64,000 nucleotides of DNA, taken from the NCBI RefSeq assembly GCF_002741015.1, contig NZ_CP016619.1, positions 372,001 to 436,000 of the forward strand, in the 5' to 3' direction. This stretch comes from Microvirga ossetica (GTDB lineage Bacteria > Pseudomonadota > Alphaproteobacteria > Rhizobiales > Beijerinckiaceae). Below are positions 26,627-35,502 of the stretch, piece after piece; position 1 is the first letter of the stretch, and each line of letters starts with the position of its first letter. The notes under the pieces are model-generated. The model did no database searches and was not told where the DNA came from. It saw only the letters and a list, made by a program, of their open reading frames with translations. A program made the position numbers and the translations under genes.

Positions 26627-27439
26627 ATGTCCTCGTCTCACTACACCCATGGAACCAGCCCCGAGGAGCAGCAACGGCTCACGGCGATGAACCATCTCCT
26701 CAACGAGCGGTTCCTCGCACAAGCCGCTCTCGCCCCCGGAGAACGCATCGTTGATTTCGGCGCTGGTCTGGGCCAGTTCTCGCGAGCCATGGCCAAGGTA
26801 ACAGGCGTGCCGGTTGTGGGGATCGAACGCAGCAATGAGCAGATCCTCGAAGCGAAGAGGCAGGCCGACGCTGACGGCGAAGCCCATCTCATCGATATGC
26901 GGCAGGGAAATGCAGAGATCGCACCTTTGACCGACGGCGAGTGGGGCGCTTTCGACTTGGCGCATGCCCGGTTTCTACTCGAGCACGTCTCCAATCCGCT
27001 GTTCATCGTGCGAACCATGGTTCGCGCTGTGCGCCCGGGCGGACGGATCATCCTGGCGGATGATGACTACGACGTGATGCAGCTCTGGCCGGAGCCGCCG
27101 GGGCTGGCCCCGGTGTGGCACGCTTACCAGCGCACGTACGACCGCCACGGCAACGATCCTATTGTCGGCCGCCGCCTCGTGCAGCTTCTGCATGAGGCTG
27201 GCGCGCAGCCCCGGCGGAACACCTGGGTGTTCTTTGGCGGCTGCTCCGGGCAGTCGGACTTCGAGGGTTATGTCAACAACCTGATCAAGATCATCGAGGA
27301 AGCCATCGACGAGATTGTCGAGACCGGCACCCCGCGCGAGACCGTACAGGCTCTGCTGGATACCCTTGCCACATGGCACAGGCGACCGGACGCTGCGCTC
27401 TGGCACGGCGTCGCTTGGGCCGAAGGAGTGAGGATCTGA
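26627..27439 (+). CDS. Class I SAM-dependent methyltransferase
   Basis: The product is 270 aa. Motif I is IVDFGAGLGQFSRAMAKVTG and motif II/III is FDLAHARFLLEHVSNPLFIV, with the post-motif VRPGGRIILADDDYDVMQLW. This is the UbiE/Methyltransf_25 type. The acceptor is not apparent. I start it at the ATG at 26627 (GGGGAG upstream), not at 26570, where the first 19 residues look non-native. It lies 275 bp downstream of the acyl-CoA synthetase and is convergent with dodecin; the spacer 26353-26626 holds nothing else that I can identify. Confidence 0.88.
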   Translation: MSSSHYTHGTSPEEQQRLTAMNHLLNERFLAQAALAPGERIVDFGAGLGQFSRAMAKVTGVPVVGIERSNEQILEAKRQADADGEAHLIDMRQGNAEIAPLTDGEWGAFDLAHARFLLEHVSNPLFIVRTMVRAVRPGGRIILADDDYDVMQLWPEPPGLAPVWHAYQRTYDRHGNDPIVGRRLVQLLHEAGAQPRRNTWVFFGGCSGQSDFEGYVNNLIKIIEEAIDEIVETGTPRETVQALLDTLATWHRRPDAALWHGVAWAEGVRI

Positions 27440-27468
27440 CGTGACGGAGCCAAGCTGACCGAGGAACG

Positions 27469-27729
27469 TTATTCCAGCCCCAAGATCTCCTCGCTTCCCA
27501 TGCTCCTTGTGCTTCGGGCGTTGGCGCCCTCATCGAGCTGGAACGCAATCTTCAGGATGACCCTGAACTGGGTGACCTGATCGTTCTCCACGACGGCCTC
27601 GAGCTCCTTGACCCAGACGGAGCGTATGTTCCGCACCGTGCGCGAGGCTCGCTCGACCGCCTGACGGGTGGCATCCTCCCAACTGTCGGACGACTGGGAT
27701 GATAGCTCGACCATTTTCACGATCGACAT
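27469..27729 (-). CDS. Dodecin family flavin-binding protein
   Basis: The product is 86 aa. Dodecins are small beta-alpha-beta-beta proteins that form dodecamers storing riboflavin, FMN or lumichrome. The expected pattern is present: MSIVKMVELSSQSSDSWEDA, ATRQAVERASRTVRNIRSVW VKELEAVVENDQVTQFRVILKIAFQL (split here), including the conserved Trp that stacks on the flavin. A strong AGGAGGG sits before the ATG at 27729. It has about 15 extra C-terminal residues (LDEGANARSTRSMGSEEILG) compared with typical dodecins. Confidence 0.92.
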   Translation of the reverse strand: MSIVKMVELSSQSSDSWEDATRQAVERASRTVRNIRSVWVKELEAVVENDQVTQFRVILKIAFQLDEGANARSTRSMGSEEILGLE

Positions 27730-27789
27730 TCTTCCCTCCTTTGCTCCGGCGCCGGAATAGGCGCTGAGAGGAAAAGTCCTGCGAGAGGG

Positions 27790-27876
27790 CTGCCGTTCCT
27801 CAGCTATCGCGATCTCGCCGAGATGCTGCAGGAACGCATTGTCGAGGTCGATCCCTCCACGATCTTCGTCCTGTGA
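27790..27876 (+). pseudogene. Fragment of an IS6-family transposase N-terminus
   Basis: The short frame LPFLSYRDLAEMLQERIVEV DPSTIF matches the conserved start region of IS6-type transposases (xLSYRDLEELLAERGxxVDHxTI). Only ~29 codons remain before a TGA. It is not a functional gene. Confidence 0.6.
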
Positions 27877-27938
27877 GAAAATCCTCTGGGAGCTCCGACG
27901 TACTACAATAGCCGGAGCCTTCGTAGGGAGATCAGGTA

Positions 27939-28738
27939 ATGGACCCTGTCGATCCGCAGGTCTCAAGTGAGACGGTTCAAGCATCCTGCTCAGACCTATC
28001 GCGGCTGAAGCGCGTTCGGCTGGTGCAGGTCGATCGCCGCCAACTCTGCTGGACCATGCTGGATGCGAGCACGATCCCGGCTTCCGCTGGCTGACAGGGC
28101 TGCTCACCGTCAATCATCACACCCTGTCCGACTTTCGCCTGGTCCACCATGACGCGTTGGACGAGGTCTTCACGCAGGTGCGTAGGATCTTGAGTGCGGA
28201 GGGGCTCATCACCCTGCAGACCGTCATGCATGACGGCACAAAGATCACCGCCCAGGCGGGTCCGGGCTCGTTCAAGCAGGAAGAGCAGATCAGCAAGCAT
28301 CTGACTGCGGCTCGCGAGCATGTTACGGCTATGGGAGATCCCCGCAGTGAGAACCAGACCCCGCGGCAAGCCGCAGCTCGCGAGCGGGCGCGACGCGAGC
28401 GCGTGGAGCGGCTCGAACAAGCCCTCGTCAACGTTCAGCAGATCAGTGTCGCCAAACGCCCCGGCTATGCTCGCGCGAGCACGCGACAGATCGGCGTGAG
28501 CACGACGGATCCGCAGGCGCGGATCAGGCGCCATCGGGATGGGCATTATGGCTTGAGCTACAATGTCCAGATCTCCACCGATGCCGCTCATGGCATCGCC
28601 ATCGGCTTGCATGTCGGGCAAGCTGCTTCTGATGACGAATATCTTGTCCCGGCTGTGGCGCAGATCGAGGAGCGGCTTGGCCGGACGCCCGAGCTGATGG
28701 TAGTGGATGCCGGCCCGCCCCGGGATCATGGGGGCTGA
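27939..28738 (+). pseudogene. IS1182-family transposase, internally deleted and 3'-truncated
   Basis: The first ~45 codons from the ATG at 27939 (MDPVDPQVSSETVQASCSDL) run into TIPASAG and a stop. In another frame the transposase then continues from FRWLTGLLTVNHHTLSDFRL through VMHDGTKITAQAGPGSFKQE to ISTDAAHGIAIGLHVGQAAS. The segment between residues ~45 and ~95 of a normal IS1182 enzyme is missing, and the coding part ends at VVDAGPPRDHGG, well short of the final DDE Glu region. It is therefore dead. It is a different IS1182 relative from the one at 32.4-33.0 kb. Confidence 0.8.
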
Positions 28739-29309
28739 TGCCGAGCAGTCAAGTCTTGAACCGCAGAATCTCCGGAGCTGGAGAAGGATCAGGCGGCTCG
28801 GGTTTGGATAGGGTGCGCTTTGGCAAATGTAAGGTGTCCCGCAGCCTTGTTTCGTCTGGCCGGAAACCTTGTACGGCCGAACCGTTACCAGCCTGCCCCA
28901 CAAAACCTCATGCTCTCCCAAAGCGCATGCTGGGCCGAGCGTTCAAATCTGCCTACGCTCTAACTCCACGCAATGTACAATCGTGGCAGATCTCATAAGC
29001 GGGGTTTACTTTTACCCCCCACAAAGACCGGCAATGATCAGCACGACAAAGGTCAGAGAGCCAATTTCTGCAATTGGGTAGCAGTAATGACTCATCCTAG
29101 TGTTCTGTCACATGGCACACCCGCCGTGCTGAGAGGGTCTGATGGACAATGCCATAATAAAATTGGATCTCATCCTTGAACAATGAGATGAAAATACTAT
29201 ATATTATTTATTCAGCTCGACATATTTTCGTCACAGCGCGTGGTTTACGCTTCAAAGCGTCGAGCCACATCTTTCTCTATCCTATGTTTATCATCCTATG
29301 AGGCAAAAA
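28739..29309. other. Intergenic, AT-richer region upstream of the hemerythrin-phasin gene
   Basis: About 570 bp, mostly without coding signal. The last 150 bp are unusually AT-rich for this window (ACTATATATTATTTATTCAG near 29200). Near 29168 is a small hairpin ATCTCAT-N9-ATGAGAT. The AT-rich part is a plausible promoter region for the gene at 29310, but no consensus element is certain. Confidence 0.45.
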
Positions 29310-30302
29310 ATGACCACCAGAACCTTCAGCCAAACGCCGCCGGATAAGGCAAACGAACTGTTCGAGAAGCTCCTCGCCACCTCCGATAACGCAGCCAAAA
29401 CCCGTGAGCGGCTGCTTTCTGACCTGACAGAGGAGCTCGACCTCCTGGCTAATCTCCAGGAACAGCACCTCTTTCCCGTCTTGAACAAGCACGGGATGCA
29501 GGACCTGGTTCAAGAGGCCATCCAGGACAACCAGGAAACGACTGCGCTCCTGGCGGAATTGGACCGCACGCCGAAAAATAATGGTGAGTTCCTCAAGAAG
29601 GTGACCGAGTTGAGGAAAGTGTTCCAGCAGCATATTCGCGACGACAAGAAGGAGCTGCTTCCGGCGGTGCTCAAGGTCTTGAGCGACGAGGAGGCTGAAG
29701 CGGTGGCCGAGCAAGTGCAGGATGAGATGGCGAGTGTCGAAGAGGCCAAACGGGCCGAGGCCAAGCGGGCCCGCGAGCAGATCGAAATCGTCCAGCAGGT
29801 CGGGGACGATGTGACCAGCACGGTGCAGGCTGGAGCGGAAGGAGCCCAAGTGATGGCGCGGACCATGCAGGAAGCGGTGCAGACCAGTCTCAGCACGGCA
29901 TCGGAGCTCGCCCGCCTCTCCACAGACCAGGCGATGCAGCTCTTCAATACCCGTAAAGGGGACGCCCGCAGCCTTGGCGACGAGACCTCGCGGAACCTGC
30001 AAGCCCTTACGCAATCCGGAACGGTTCTGGCCCGCGGTGTCCAGGATGTTTCCCGCGAATGGTTTGAGTTGAGCCAGAAGCGTCTTCTGAAGAACCTTGA
30101 CGGCTTGAGCAGTCTGGCACAGTGCCGGTCGGTTCCGGACTTTATGGCGGTCCAGACCTCGCTCATCCGCGACAACCTGGAACAGACCCTCGACAACAGC
30201 CGGCGCATGGCGGAACTCACGCAACAGCTCGCCGATGAGGCAAGCCGGACCGTGACGGTTCAAGCGGAGGACTCGCTTCAGCGTGTCAGTCGGGCCGCTT
30301 GA
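29310..30302 (+). CDS. Hemerythrin-like domain fused to a phasin domain
   Basis: The product is 330 aa. Residues ~10-125 resemble a hemerythrin HHE four-helix bundle (LANLQEQHLFPVLNKH, later VFQQHIRDDKKELLPAV). Several of the usual iron-ligand His/Glu positions are replaced (for example NQE where an EH pair is normal); only H53, H61 and H108 are candidates. Residues ~130-165 are a charged coiled coil (EEAKRAEAKRAREQIEIVQQ). Residues ~190-315 are a phasin domain (LARGVQDVSREWFELSQKRL, then QCRSVPDFMAVQTSLIRDNL). I start at 29310 because GAGG lies six bases upstream and the MTT start matches the fragment at 6284. It may tether a hemerythrin-like sensor to polyhydroxyalkanoate granules. Confidence 0.85.
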   Translation: MTTRTFSQTPPDKANELFEKLLATSDNAAKTRERLLSDLTEELDLLANLQEQHLFPVLNKHGMQDLVQEAIQDNQETTALLAELDRTPKNNGEFLKKVTELRKVFQQHIRDDKKELLPAVLKVLSDEEAEAVAEQVQDEMASVEEAKRAEAKRAREQIEIVQQVGDDVTSTVQAGAEGAQVMARTMQEAVQTSLSTASELARLSTDQAMQLFNTRKGDARSLGDETSRNLQALTQSGTVLARGVQDVSREWFELSQKRLLKNLDGLSSLAQCRSVPDFMAVQTSLIRDNLEQTLDNSRRMAELTQQLADEASRTVTVQAEDSLQRVSRAA

Positions 30303-30337
30303 TCGGACACACTCTGACGTTTTGTTTCCATGAGACC

Positions 30338-30367
30338 ATGCCCCGGGCTTGAAACCTCGGGGCATTT
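30338..30367 (+). terminator. Probable rho-independent terminator of the hemerythrin-phasin gene
   Basis: ATGCCCCG and CGGGGCAT form an 8-bp stem with a 12-nt loop, followed by a short TTT. The T run is weak. Confidence 0.55.
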
Positions 30368-31045
30368 GCATCGCGCCGGGCTGACCACGATCAGCAATGT
30401 GTGCGGCCGGAAGCCCAATCGCGTGCCATGCCGATCCAGGTTGAAGGTCCAGTCCGAAAGTCCGGATCAGGTACGTGGCGGCGTCTTATTCAATGGCGAT
30501 CAACCGGCGAGGGTGGGGTCTTTCATCTCTCACCTTGATGGCCTCAGCGGTCACAGCCTGATAACGCCCCCCACGATTTAGCCATGACCATGGCGCGTAG
30601 GCCGTAAGGGCTGCAGTCTCGCTTCGCCCCGTGCTCTAGGGCATCCGACCAAACCCAGGCCTGAGGTTTCCATTTATTTTCTCCCGTGGTCGTGCCGGTC
30701 CATCCTGTGAGGGTTCGGATCTACTATTCCCATGCTTGACTCAGGTTCATTCGCCATTATGTTCTTGGTTTGTTCTAGTTCGCCTGACGGGCCGCTGCGG
30801 AATGAGGGCACCGGAACTGCCGGCAACCCACTCGTGGAAATCCGGTGAGCCGGGTCATCAAGAATGACGGTGCAAACGCAGGAGCGGGCACCCTTTGAGA
30901 ACGAGGACCAGGCCGTTCTGGACACTGGTCTCGAACACAGGCAGACCGGATTTTCATCGTGCGGGACGAGATCGCAAGTCGGCGATCATCGTGGCCACTC
31001 CACATCGCGAAGAAGAGCCGGCACGATGTCACGAAGGAGCGCACC
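30368..31045. other. Intergenic stretch without a supported gene
   Basis: About 680 bp upstream of DUF2254. Frames here are short, with no family motifs and no good ribosome sites. A 5' extension of the DUF2254 frame (to a GTG at 30959) is open, but its residues do not look native. Confidence 0.4.
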
Positions 31046-32287
31046 TTGAGCCTCGTCAGACCGTTTCTTCGCTTACATAAGGGCCTCTGGTTTATTCCAC
31101 TTATGTGTGTGCTGGCTGGGGTTGCCCTCTCTTTTGGCACGATCGCGATTGACCAGGCATACGAGTTTGGGCTCGTGCCGCAATCGATCAGTGGCGGGCC
31201 GGACGCTGCCATCGAGATCTTGGGCACTATAGCGGCGTCAATGGTCAGTCTCGCAGCACTTGTACTGACGATCACCATGGTCGTCGTGCAGCTCGCTATG
31301 GGTCAATTCTCCCCACGGATTGTCCAACGCATCCTGCAGGACAAGCCTAGCCAGTTCGCAATTGGAATCTTCGTCGGTACTTTCGCGCACGCTATGCTGG
31401 CGCTCCGTGAGGTGCAAACTGAAGGCCAAGGCGTAGTTCCGGGAGTCGCGGTTGTCGTCGCGTTCGTGCTGATCGTCATCAGCATCATAGTGCTGGTCTG
31501 GTATGTAAATCATATCGGACGCGCACTAAGGGTGTCGGCACTGATTGAGCTTGTTGGCAACGATACACGCAAGCTGCTCGATAAGCTCTATGCAGATGTT
31601 GGGGCGACATCAAAGTTGCAGGGACCGGCGATCTGCGCGCGCCACTCCGGTGTGATCACTCAGATAGACCACGAAGCGCTAATACTGACTGCCGAGGCGG
31701 GCGACTGCGTCCTGACGCTCCGGCCAGCATTGGGCGAGTTTGTGCCGGCAGGTGCAACACTCCTCGAGATTACAGGTGCGCCCGAGCGACTCAACGTGAG
31801 CGCCGCAATACGCTCCATCGAACTCGGCCTTGAGCGGACCCTTGATCAAGATATGGCCTACGGTCTGCGACTGCTCGTCGACATTGCCGAGCGGTCGCTG
31901 TCCGACGGACCGTTCCTCGATCCGACGACGGCGGTACAGGCAATTGACCGGCTGCATGATTGCCTCCGTCAACTCGCACCGCGCCCCTTTCCCGACGGTC
32001 GCTACCGGGACAAGAGAGGCGAGGTGCGCTTGATAACGCCGTCGATGGCTTGGGAGGACTATGTCCACCTTGCGTTCGATGAGATCCGAATGGCCGGTGC
32101 GGGGTCGCCGCAAGTTGCACGTCGTCTGCGCGCGGCGCTCGAGGACTTGCTGACTATAGCTCCGCTCGAACGCAAGTGCTCGCTGCAAGAGCAGCTTGAT
32201 CTACTGCAGTCGGGTATTGGAAGCCGGATGAGCGAGGTTAGTGACCGCATCAACTCTTCACGAAGCGATCCTAGCGGACTCGGCTGA
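31046..32287 (+). CDS. DUF2254 membrane protein
   Basis: The product is 413 aa from a TTG at 31046 with AAGGAG six bases upstream. The N-terminal third carries four predicted membrane helices (for example FIPLMCVLAGVALSFGTIAI, MVSLAALVLTITMVVVQLAM and GVAVVVAFVLIVISIIVLVW). The rest is a cytoplasmic part with the family phrases QFSPRIVQRILQDKPSQFAI, LVGNDTRKLLDKLYAD and LDQDMAYGLRLLVDIAERSL. DUF2254 proteins are inner-membrane proteins of unknown function. An alternative GTG start at 30959 would add 29 residues. Confidence 0.9.
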   Translation: MSLVRPFLRLHKGLWFIPLMCVLAGVALSFGTIAIDQAYEFGLVPQSISGGPDAAIEILGTIAASMVSLAALVLTITMVVVQLAMGQFSPRIVQRILQDKPSQFAIGIFVGTFAHAMLALREVQTEGQGVVPGVAVVVAFVLIVISIIVLVWYVNHIGRALRVSALIELVGNDTRKLLDKLYADVGATSKLQGPAICARHSGVITQIDHEALILTAEAGDCVLTLRPALGEFVPAGATLLEITGAPERLNVSAAIRSIELGLERTLDQDMAYGLRLLVDIAERSLSDGPFLDPTTAVQAIDRLHDCLRQLAPRPFPDGRYRDKRGEVRLITPSMAWEDYVHLAFDEIRMAGAGSPQVARRLRAALEDLLTIAPLERKCSLQEQLDLLQSGIGSRMSEVSDRINSSRSDPSGLG

Positions 32288-32290
32288 TAT

Positions 32291-32432
32291 GGCACTGTCA
32301 ACTTAACGCTTTTACTTGCTCTTGCAGGTGTTTAGGTCCAGAGCGGGTCACGCATTTTCAATAGCTTAGCCCCGCTTGGAGATCGCTGAAAACACCGTAA
32401 GACGGCCTTTACACAGTTAAGTTGACAGTGCC
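32291..32432. mobile_element. 142-bp MITE-like element with perfect 17-bp inverted repeats
   Basis: GGCACTGTCAACTTAAC (32291-32307) and GTTAAGTTGACAGTGCC (32416-32432) are exact inverted repeats. The interior 108 bp encode nothing. The right end cuts the IS1182 transposase at 32433, and the left end lies three bases after the DUF2254 stop. The GGCACTGT start resembles IS6-type ends, which may be the parent family. Confidence 0.75.
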
Positions 32433-32992
32433 CTGCGCGATGGTGCGGATCCAGTCCGGCACGACCGCAGCCAGATCATCGAGAGTGGCACGGAGCGTTT
32501 CGGCAACAAGTTCCAGAAGGTGCAGGTCATGCACAGCACCCAACACATGCGTGCTGTCGGTGCGTTGCTTGCCTCGCGCTTTGATCAGACCGCGGGCCTT
32601 GAACCGCTCGAGCATGGTGTCCAGCAGCAGGTGCTCGGCCTGGCCGGCGACAAGGCGGGCCCGAAATTCGGTGAGCACGCTGAAGTGGAACCCGGGATCA
32701 GTCAGCTCGAGCCCCAGGGCGTACTTCCAGTCGATCCGGGCCCGGACAGCGTCAGCGGCTTGTCGATCGCTGAGGTGCTCGAGGAACTGGAAGATCGTGA
32801 TCAAAGCCAGCCGCCACGGCGCAAGGGCAGGTTGACCCCGGCTCGGGTAGAACCGTCGGAAGTCCTCATCCTGGTAGAGGATGCTGAACTCGTCCCAGAG
32901 CCGGGTTACAGTGTTGCCCTTAGGAAAGCTGCCCGGGCAACTCGCACGGTCTCGGCCGGGATCTCACCAATCGGCTCGGGATGAAGGCTCAT
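32433..32992 (-). pseudogene. IS1182-family transposase, N-terminal part, frameshifted and truncated
   Basis: From the ATG at 32992 (AGGAGG upstream) the protein starts MSLHPEPIGEIPAETVRVAR AAF, then loses frame in CTAAGG. A one-base correction gives KGNTVTRLWDEFSILYQDED, followed by ITIFQFLEHLSDRQAADAVR, LTDPGFHFSVLTEFRARL and the motif RTDSTHVLGAVHDLHLLEL. This is the first ~190 residues of an IS1182 transposase. It ends at PDWIRTIAQ, where the MITE-like element begins. The catalytic core downstream is gone. Confidence 0.8.
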
Positions 32993-33040
32993 GGATTCCT
33001 CCTCCTGCTGAATAGCCAACAGGGAATTCGCCGACAGTAT

Positions 33041-33448
33041 CTAGGAGATATCCGCGGCCCATTTCTGGTTCGGGCGCTCGGCCGAGAAGTCCTGCTCAAG
33101 CAGGTTGGGAGCAATCGGAAAGGCGTGGTGGCTGTCGGTGGTGCGCTTGAAGCGACGTTTCTGCCGGGCCTTGAGCCCATTCTCGCGCATCAGTCGGGCC
33201 GTCCGACGGCGCCCGATTGGCAGGCCCTGATCCTGGAGTTCGCGCGTCATCCGCGGGCTGCCATAGGTGCCATTCGATGCTCTAAAGGCGGATCGGACAT
33301 GGGCGAGCAGCACCAGATCGTCGCGCTGACGCTGGCAGGCCGGACGACTTCGCCAGGCAAAGTAGCCGCTCTGGCTCACCTCAAGAACCTGGCACAGGCG
33401 CAGGATGGGGAATTCCGCTTTCGCCGCATCGATGAACGTGAACCTCAT
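33041..33448 (-). pseudogene. IS3-family OrfB (transposase) N-terminal part
   Basis: The product (136 codons) starts MRFTFIDAAKAEFPILRLCQ and shows the IS3 OrfB pattern: SQSGYFAWRSRPACQRQRDD, NGTYGSPRMTRELQDQG and RRRTARLMRENGLKARQKRR. It ends in PNQKWAADIS, just as the DDE core (usually WVGDITYI/WAADISY) begins, where the IS1182 remnant starts. Its start overlaps the end of OrfA in the usual IS3 way (CGATGAGG), but OrfA is now separated by the IS1111-type insertion. Confidence 0.85.
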
Positions 33449-33470
33449 CGACTTCCCTCCTTGGCGAAAA

Positions 33471-33520
33471 AATCTATGGACCGGCCGTGCGTTGCAATCT
33501 ATGGACCGGCCGTGCGTTGC
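33471..33520 (+). repeat. Perfect 25-bp tandem duplication at an IS1111 end
   Basis: AATCTATGGACC followed by GGCCGTGCGTTGC occurs twice in direct tandem (33471-33495 and 33496-33520). Each copy contains ATGGACCGGCCGTG, the inverted complement of CACGGCCGGTCCAT at 34878-34891 on the far side of the transposase. Confidence 0.85.
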
Positions 33521-34893
33521 AAGAGGGCTGCTTCAGATTGGATGAGAGACGGTTTGCATCAATCTATCCGGCCTCTGGGTGGAGCACCTGCTCCGGGCCA
33601 TCATGGAAATCCGCGCGCACTGGGCCTTTTTAGCAGTGAGACCTCAACCGGCCATTTTTTCGCTCAGGCTTCCCGTGCGCCGGGCAACCGTTCGTCCATC
33701 CTGTCACATCCTTCCCGCAAACCTCGGTGGGAACTCGATCGCCGAAACGCCTGCTGCTCAAGCGGTCTTACGGCACCTGGGCGGCAATCCCCGCGTCATA
33801 GCCTCTTTCGCGGTACAACACGCTCCAGGCGATGCGCGCCAGCTTGTTGGCCAACGCGGCAGCCAGCACATTCCGACGCAGCCGAGGGGCCGCTGTCATC
33901 AGCCAGCGGCCGAAGCGATATCTCGGCCAGTTGCGTGGGTGCTGCAGAATAGCCTGCGCGCCGCCCACGAACAGGGTGCGCAAGTAGCGGTTTCCACGCT
34001 TGGAGAGGCCGCCCAGGATGGTGCGATTGCCGGTCGAGATCTGCTTGGGCACCAGCCCGAGCCAAGCGGCGAAGTCGCGGCCCTTGGCGAAGGCGGCTCC
34101 GGTTCCAATCGCCGCCACCATGGCGCTGGCGGTGATCACCCCGACCCCCGGGACATCCATCAACCGCCGGCAGCCCGCGTCCTCTCGCGCCAGGGCCGTG
34201 ATGTCCCGGGTCAGCGTCTCGATGCGTTCGTCCAACTGCCGCCAATCGTCTGATAGATCCTCGATCAGGTGGATCATCCGCGGCGAGAGCACGTCCGTGC
34301 GTTGAGACAGCAGCGTGGGCAGGGCCTCGCGCAAGCCCGCAAGCCCCTGACGCACCGGAAGGCCGCATTCGAGCAGGAAGGCGCGGATCTGGTTGATCAC
34401 CGCCGTGCGCTGGCTGATCCGGCGGCGGCGCACCCGATGAAGCGCTTGGAGATCAAGTTGTTCGGCCGACTTCAGCGGCACCGGCCGCATGGTCGGGCGC
34501 TGGACCGCCTCGGCAATGGCCTCGGCATCGCGGTAGTCATTCTTGTGACCCTTGAGAAACGGTTTGACGTACTGGGCCGGCAGCAGGCGCACGTCATGGC
34601 CAAGAGCTGCGAGCTGACGCCCAACATGATGGGCGCCCGCGCAGGCCTCCATTCCGATCAGACAGACCGGCACGTTAGCCAGGCAGGATTGCAGCTGCCC
34701 GCGCGCGATCTTGCGGCGCAGCAGGATCCTGCCGCGGGCATCCATACCAATGAGGTGGAAAGTATTCTTGCCCAGGTCGATGCCGATCGTGGTGATGGCC
34801 TCGGTCGTGGTTTGGTGTGACATGGCATAGCTCCTTGCCTGCGCGACAATCCCGCCCTCCCATGCTCCCTCCGGGAGCACGGCCGGTCCATGC
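33476..34893 (-). mobile_element. IS110-family (IS1111-type) element inserted in an IS3 element
   Basis: The element is bounded by inverted ATGGACCGGCCGTG / CACGGCCGGTCCAT motifs, the subterminal inverted repeats typical of the IS1111 branch of IS110. It splits the IS3 orfA (right, 34894-35158) from orfB (left, 33041-33448). The precise recombination points are uncertain because of the tandem duplication on the left. Confidence 0.75.
33768..34823 (-). CDS. IS110-family (IS1111-type) DEDD transposase
   Basis: The product is 351 aa from the ATG at 34823. The N-terminal RuvC-like DEDD domain is intact (TTIGIDLGKNTFHLIGMDAR, VCLIGMEACAGAHHVGRQLA, KNDYRDAEAIAEAV), and the C-terminal transposase_20 domain includes MDVPGVGVITASAMVAAIG and GLVPKQISTGNRTILGGLSK with the conserved Ser. 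The enzyme looks functional. A longer frame to 34880 exists but begins in what appears to be the element end. It interrupts IS3 orfA. Confidence 0.93.
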   Translation of the reverse strand: MSHQTTTEAITTIGIDLGKNTFHLIGMDARGRILLRRKIARGQLQSCLANVPVCLIGMEACAGAHHVGRQLAALGHDVRLLPAQYVKPFLKGHKNDYRDAEAIAEAVQRPTMRPVPLKSAEQLDLQALHRVRRRRISQRTAVINQIRAFLLECGLPVRQGLAGLREALPTLLSQRTDVLSPRMIHLIEDLSDDWRQLDERIETLTRDITALAREDAGCRRLMDVPGVGVITASAMVAAIGTGAAFAKGRDFAAWLGLVPKQISTGNRTILGGLSKRGNRYLRTLFVGGAQAILQHPRNWPRYRFGRWLMTAAPRLRRNVLAAALANKLARIAWSVLYRERGYDAGIAAQVP

Positions 34894-35158
34894 CATTAGC
34901 GGTGGCCTTCTTGAGGATGTCGCGCTCTTGGCGCAGCACCTCGTTCTCGCGGCGGAGGCGCTTGAGCTCGTCCACGATGTCCTCATTGGGCGGCGCGGCC
35001 GACGAAGGCCGCATATCCTGGTGCTCCGCCATCCAGCGCGCGAGCGTCGAACGGTTCACCCCAAGATCGTCAGCGATCGCGCGTTGCGAGCGCCCACTCG
35101 TCAAAACGAGGCGGACGGCCTCATCCTGAAACTCTCTCGTAAAACGGGTCTTCGGCAT
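34894..35158 (-). pseudogene. IS3-family OrfA, 3' end displaced by the IS1111 insertion
   Basis: MPKTRFTREFQDEAVRLVLT begins a typical IS3 OrfA: HTH QRAIADDLGVNRSTLARWMA, then the leucine zipper DELKRLRRENEVLRQERDIL KKATA. After KKATA the sequence runs into the IS1111 end (NGMDRP). The missing tail, roughly FFAKEGS, is found on the other side of that insertion at 33448-33475. So the gene was intact before the insertion. Confidence 0.88.
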
Positions 35159-35195
35159 GGCGATCCTCCTGCTTCATCAGAAGCTCTCCATTTTT

Positions 35196-35476
35196 TCGAA
35201 GCAAGACCATCGCGGAGCTGTATCGGATTGAGAGCGACATCCGTGGCATGAGTGCTGCGGAGCGGGCCCGGATTCGTCAGGCCAAGAGCCGTCCAGTGCT
35301 GGAAGCTCTCGAGCCGTGGTTGCGCGCCAAGCTCGGTCTGATCAGCCAGAAGAGCAAGCTGGCCGAGGCGATCCGCTACGCGCTCTCGCGCTGGGACGGG
35401 CTAACGCGGTTTGTCGACGACGGGCGGATTGAGATCGACAGCAATGTAGTCGAACGGGCGATCCGGCCCTTGGCGA
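35196..35476 (+). pseudogene. IS66-family TnpC, C-terminal part, 5' half of the split
   Basis: KTIAELYRIESDIRGMSAAE, RARIRQAKSRPVLEALEPWL and KSKLAEAIRYALSRWDGLTR, then FVDDGRIEIDSNVVERAIRP, are classical IS66 TnpC sequence, including the last catalytic Glu in NVVERAIRPLA. The N-terminal two-thirds of TnpC are missing. The gene is cut at GGCGA (35472-35476) by the serine-recombinase element and resumes at 38055. Confidence 0.9.
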
Positions 35477-35502
35477 AGCAGGTTTCATTGTGCACTCCAT
35501 AT

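Noticed and set aside
33540..33767. Possible gene between the IS1111 left end and its transposase
   Set aside because: Frames are short and the region is best read as the non-coding 3' part of the IS1111 element.
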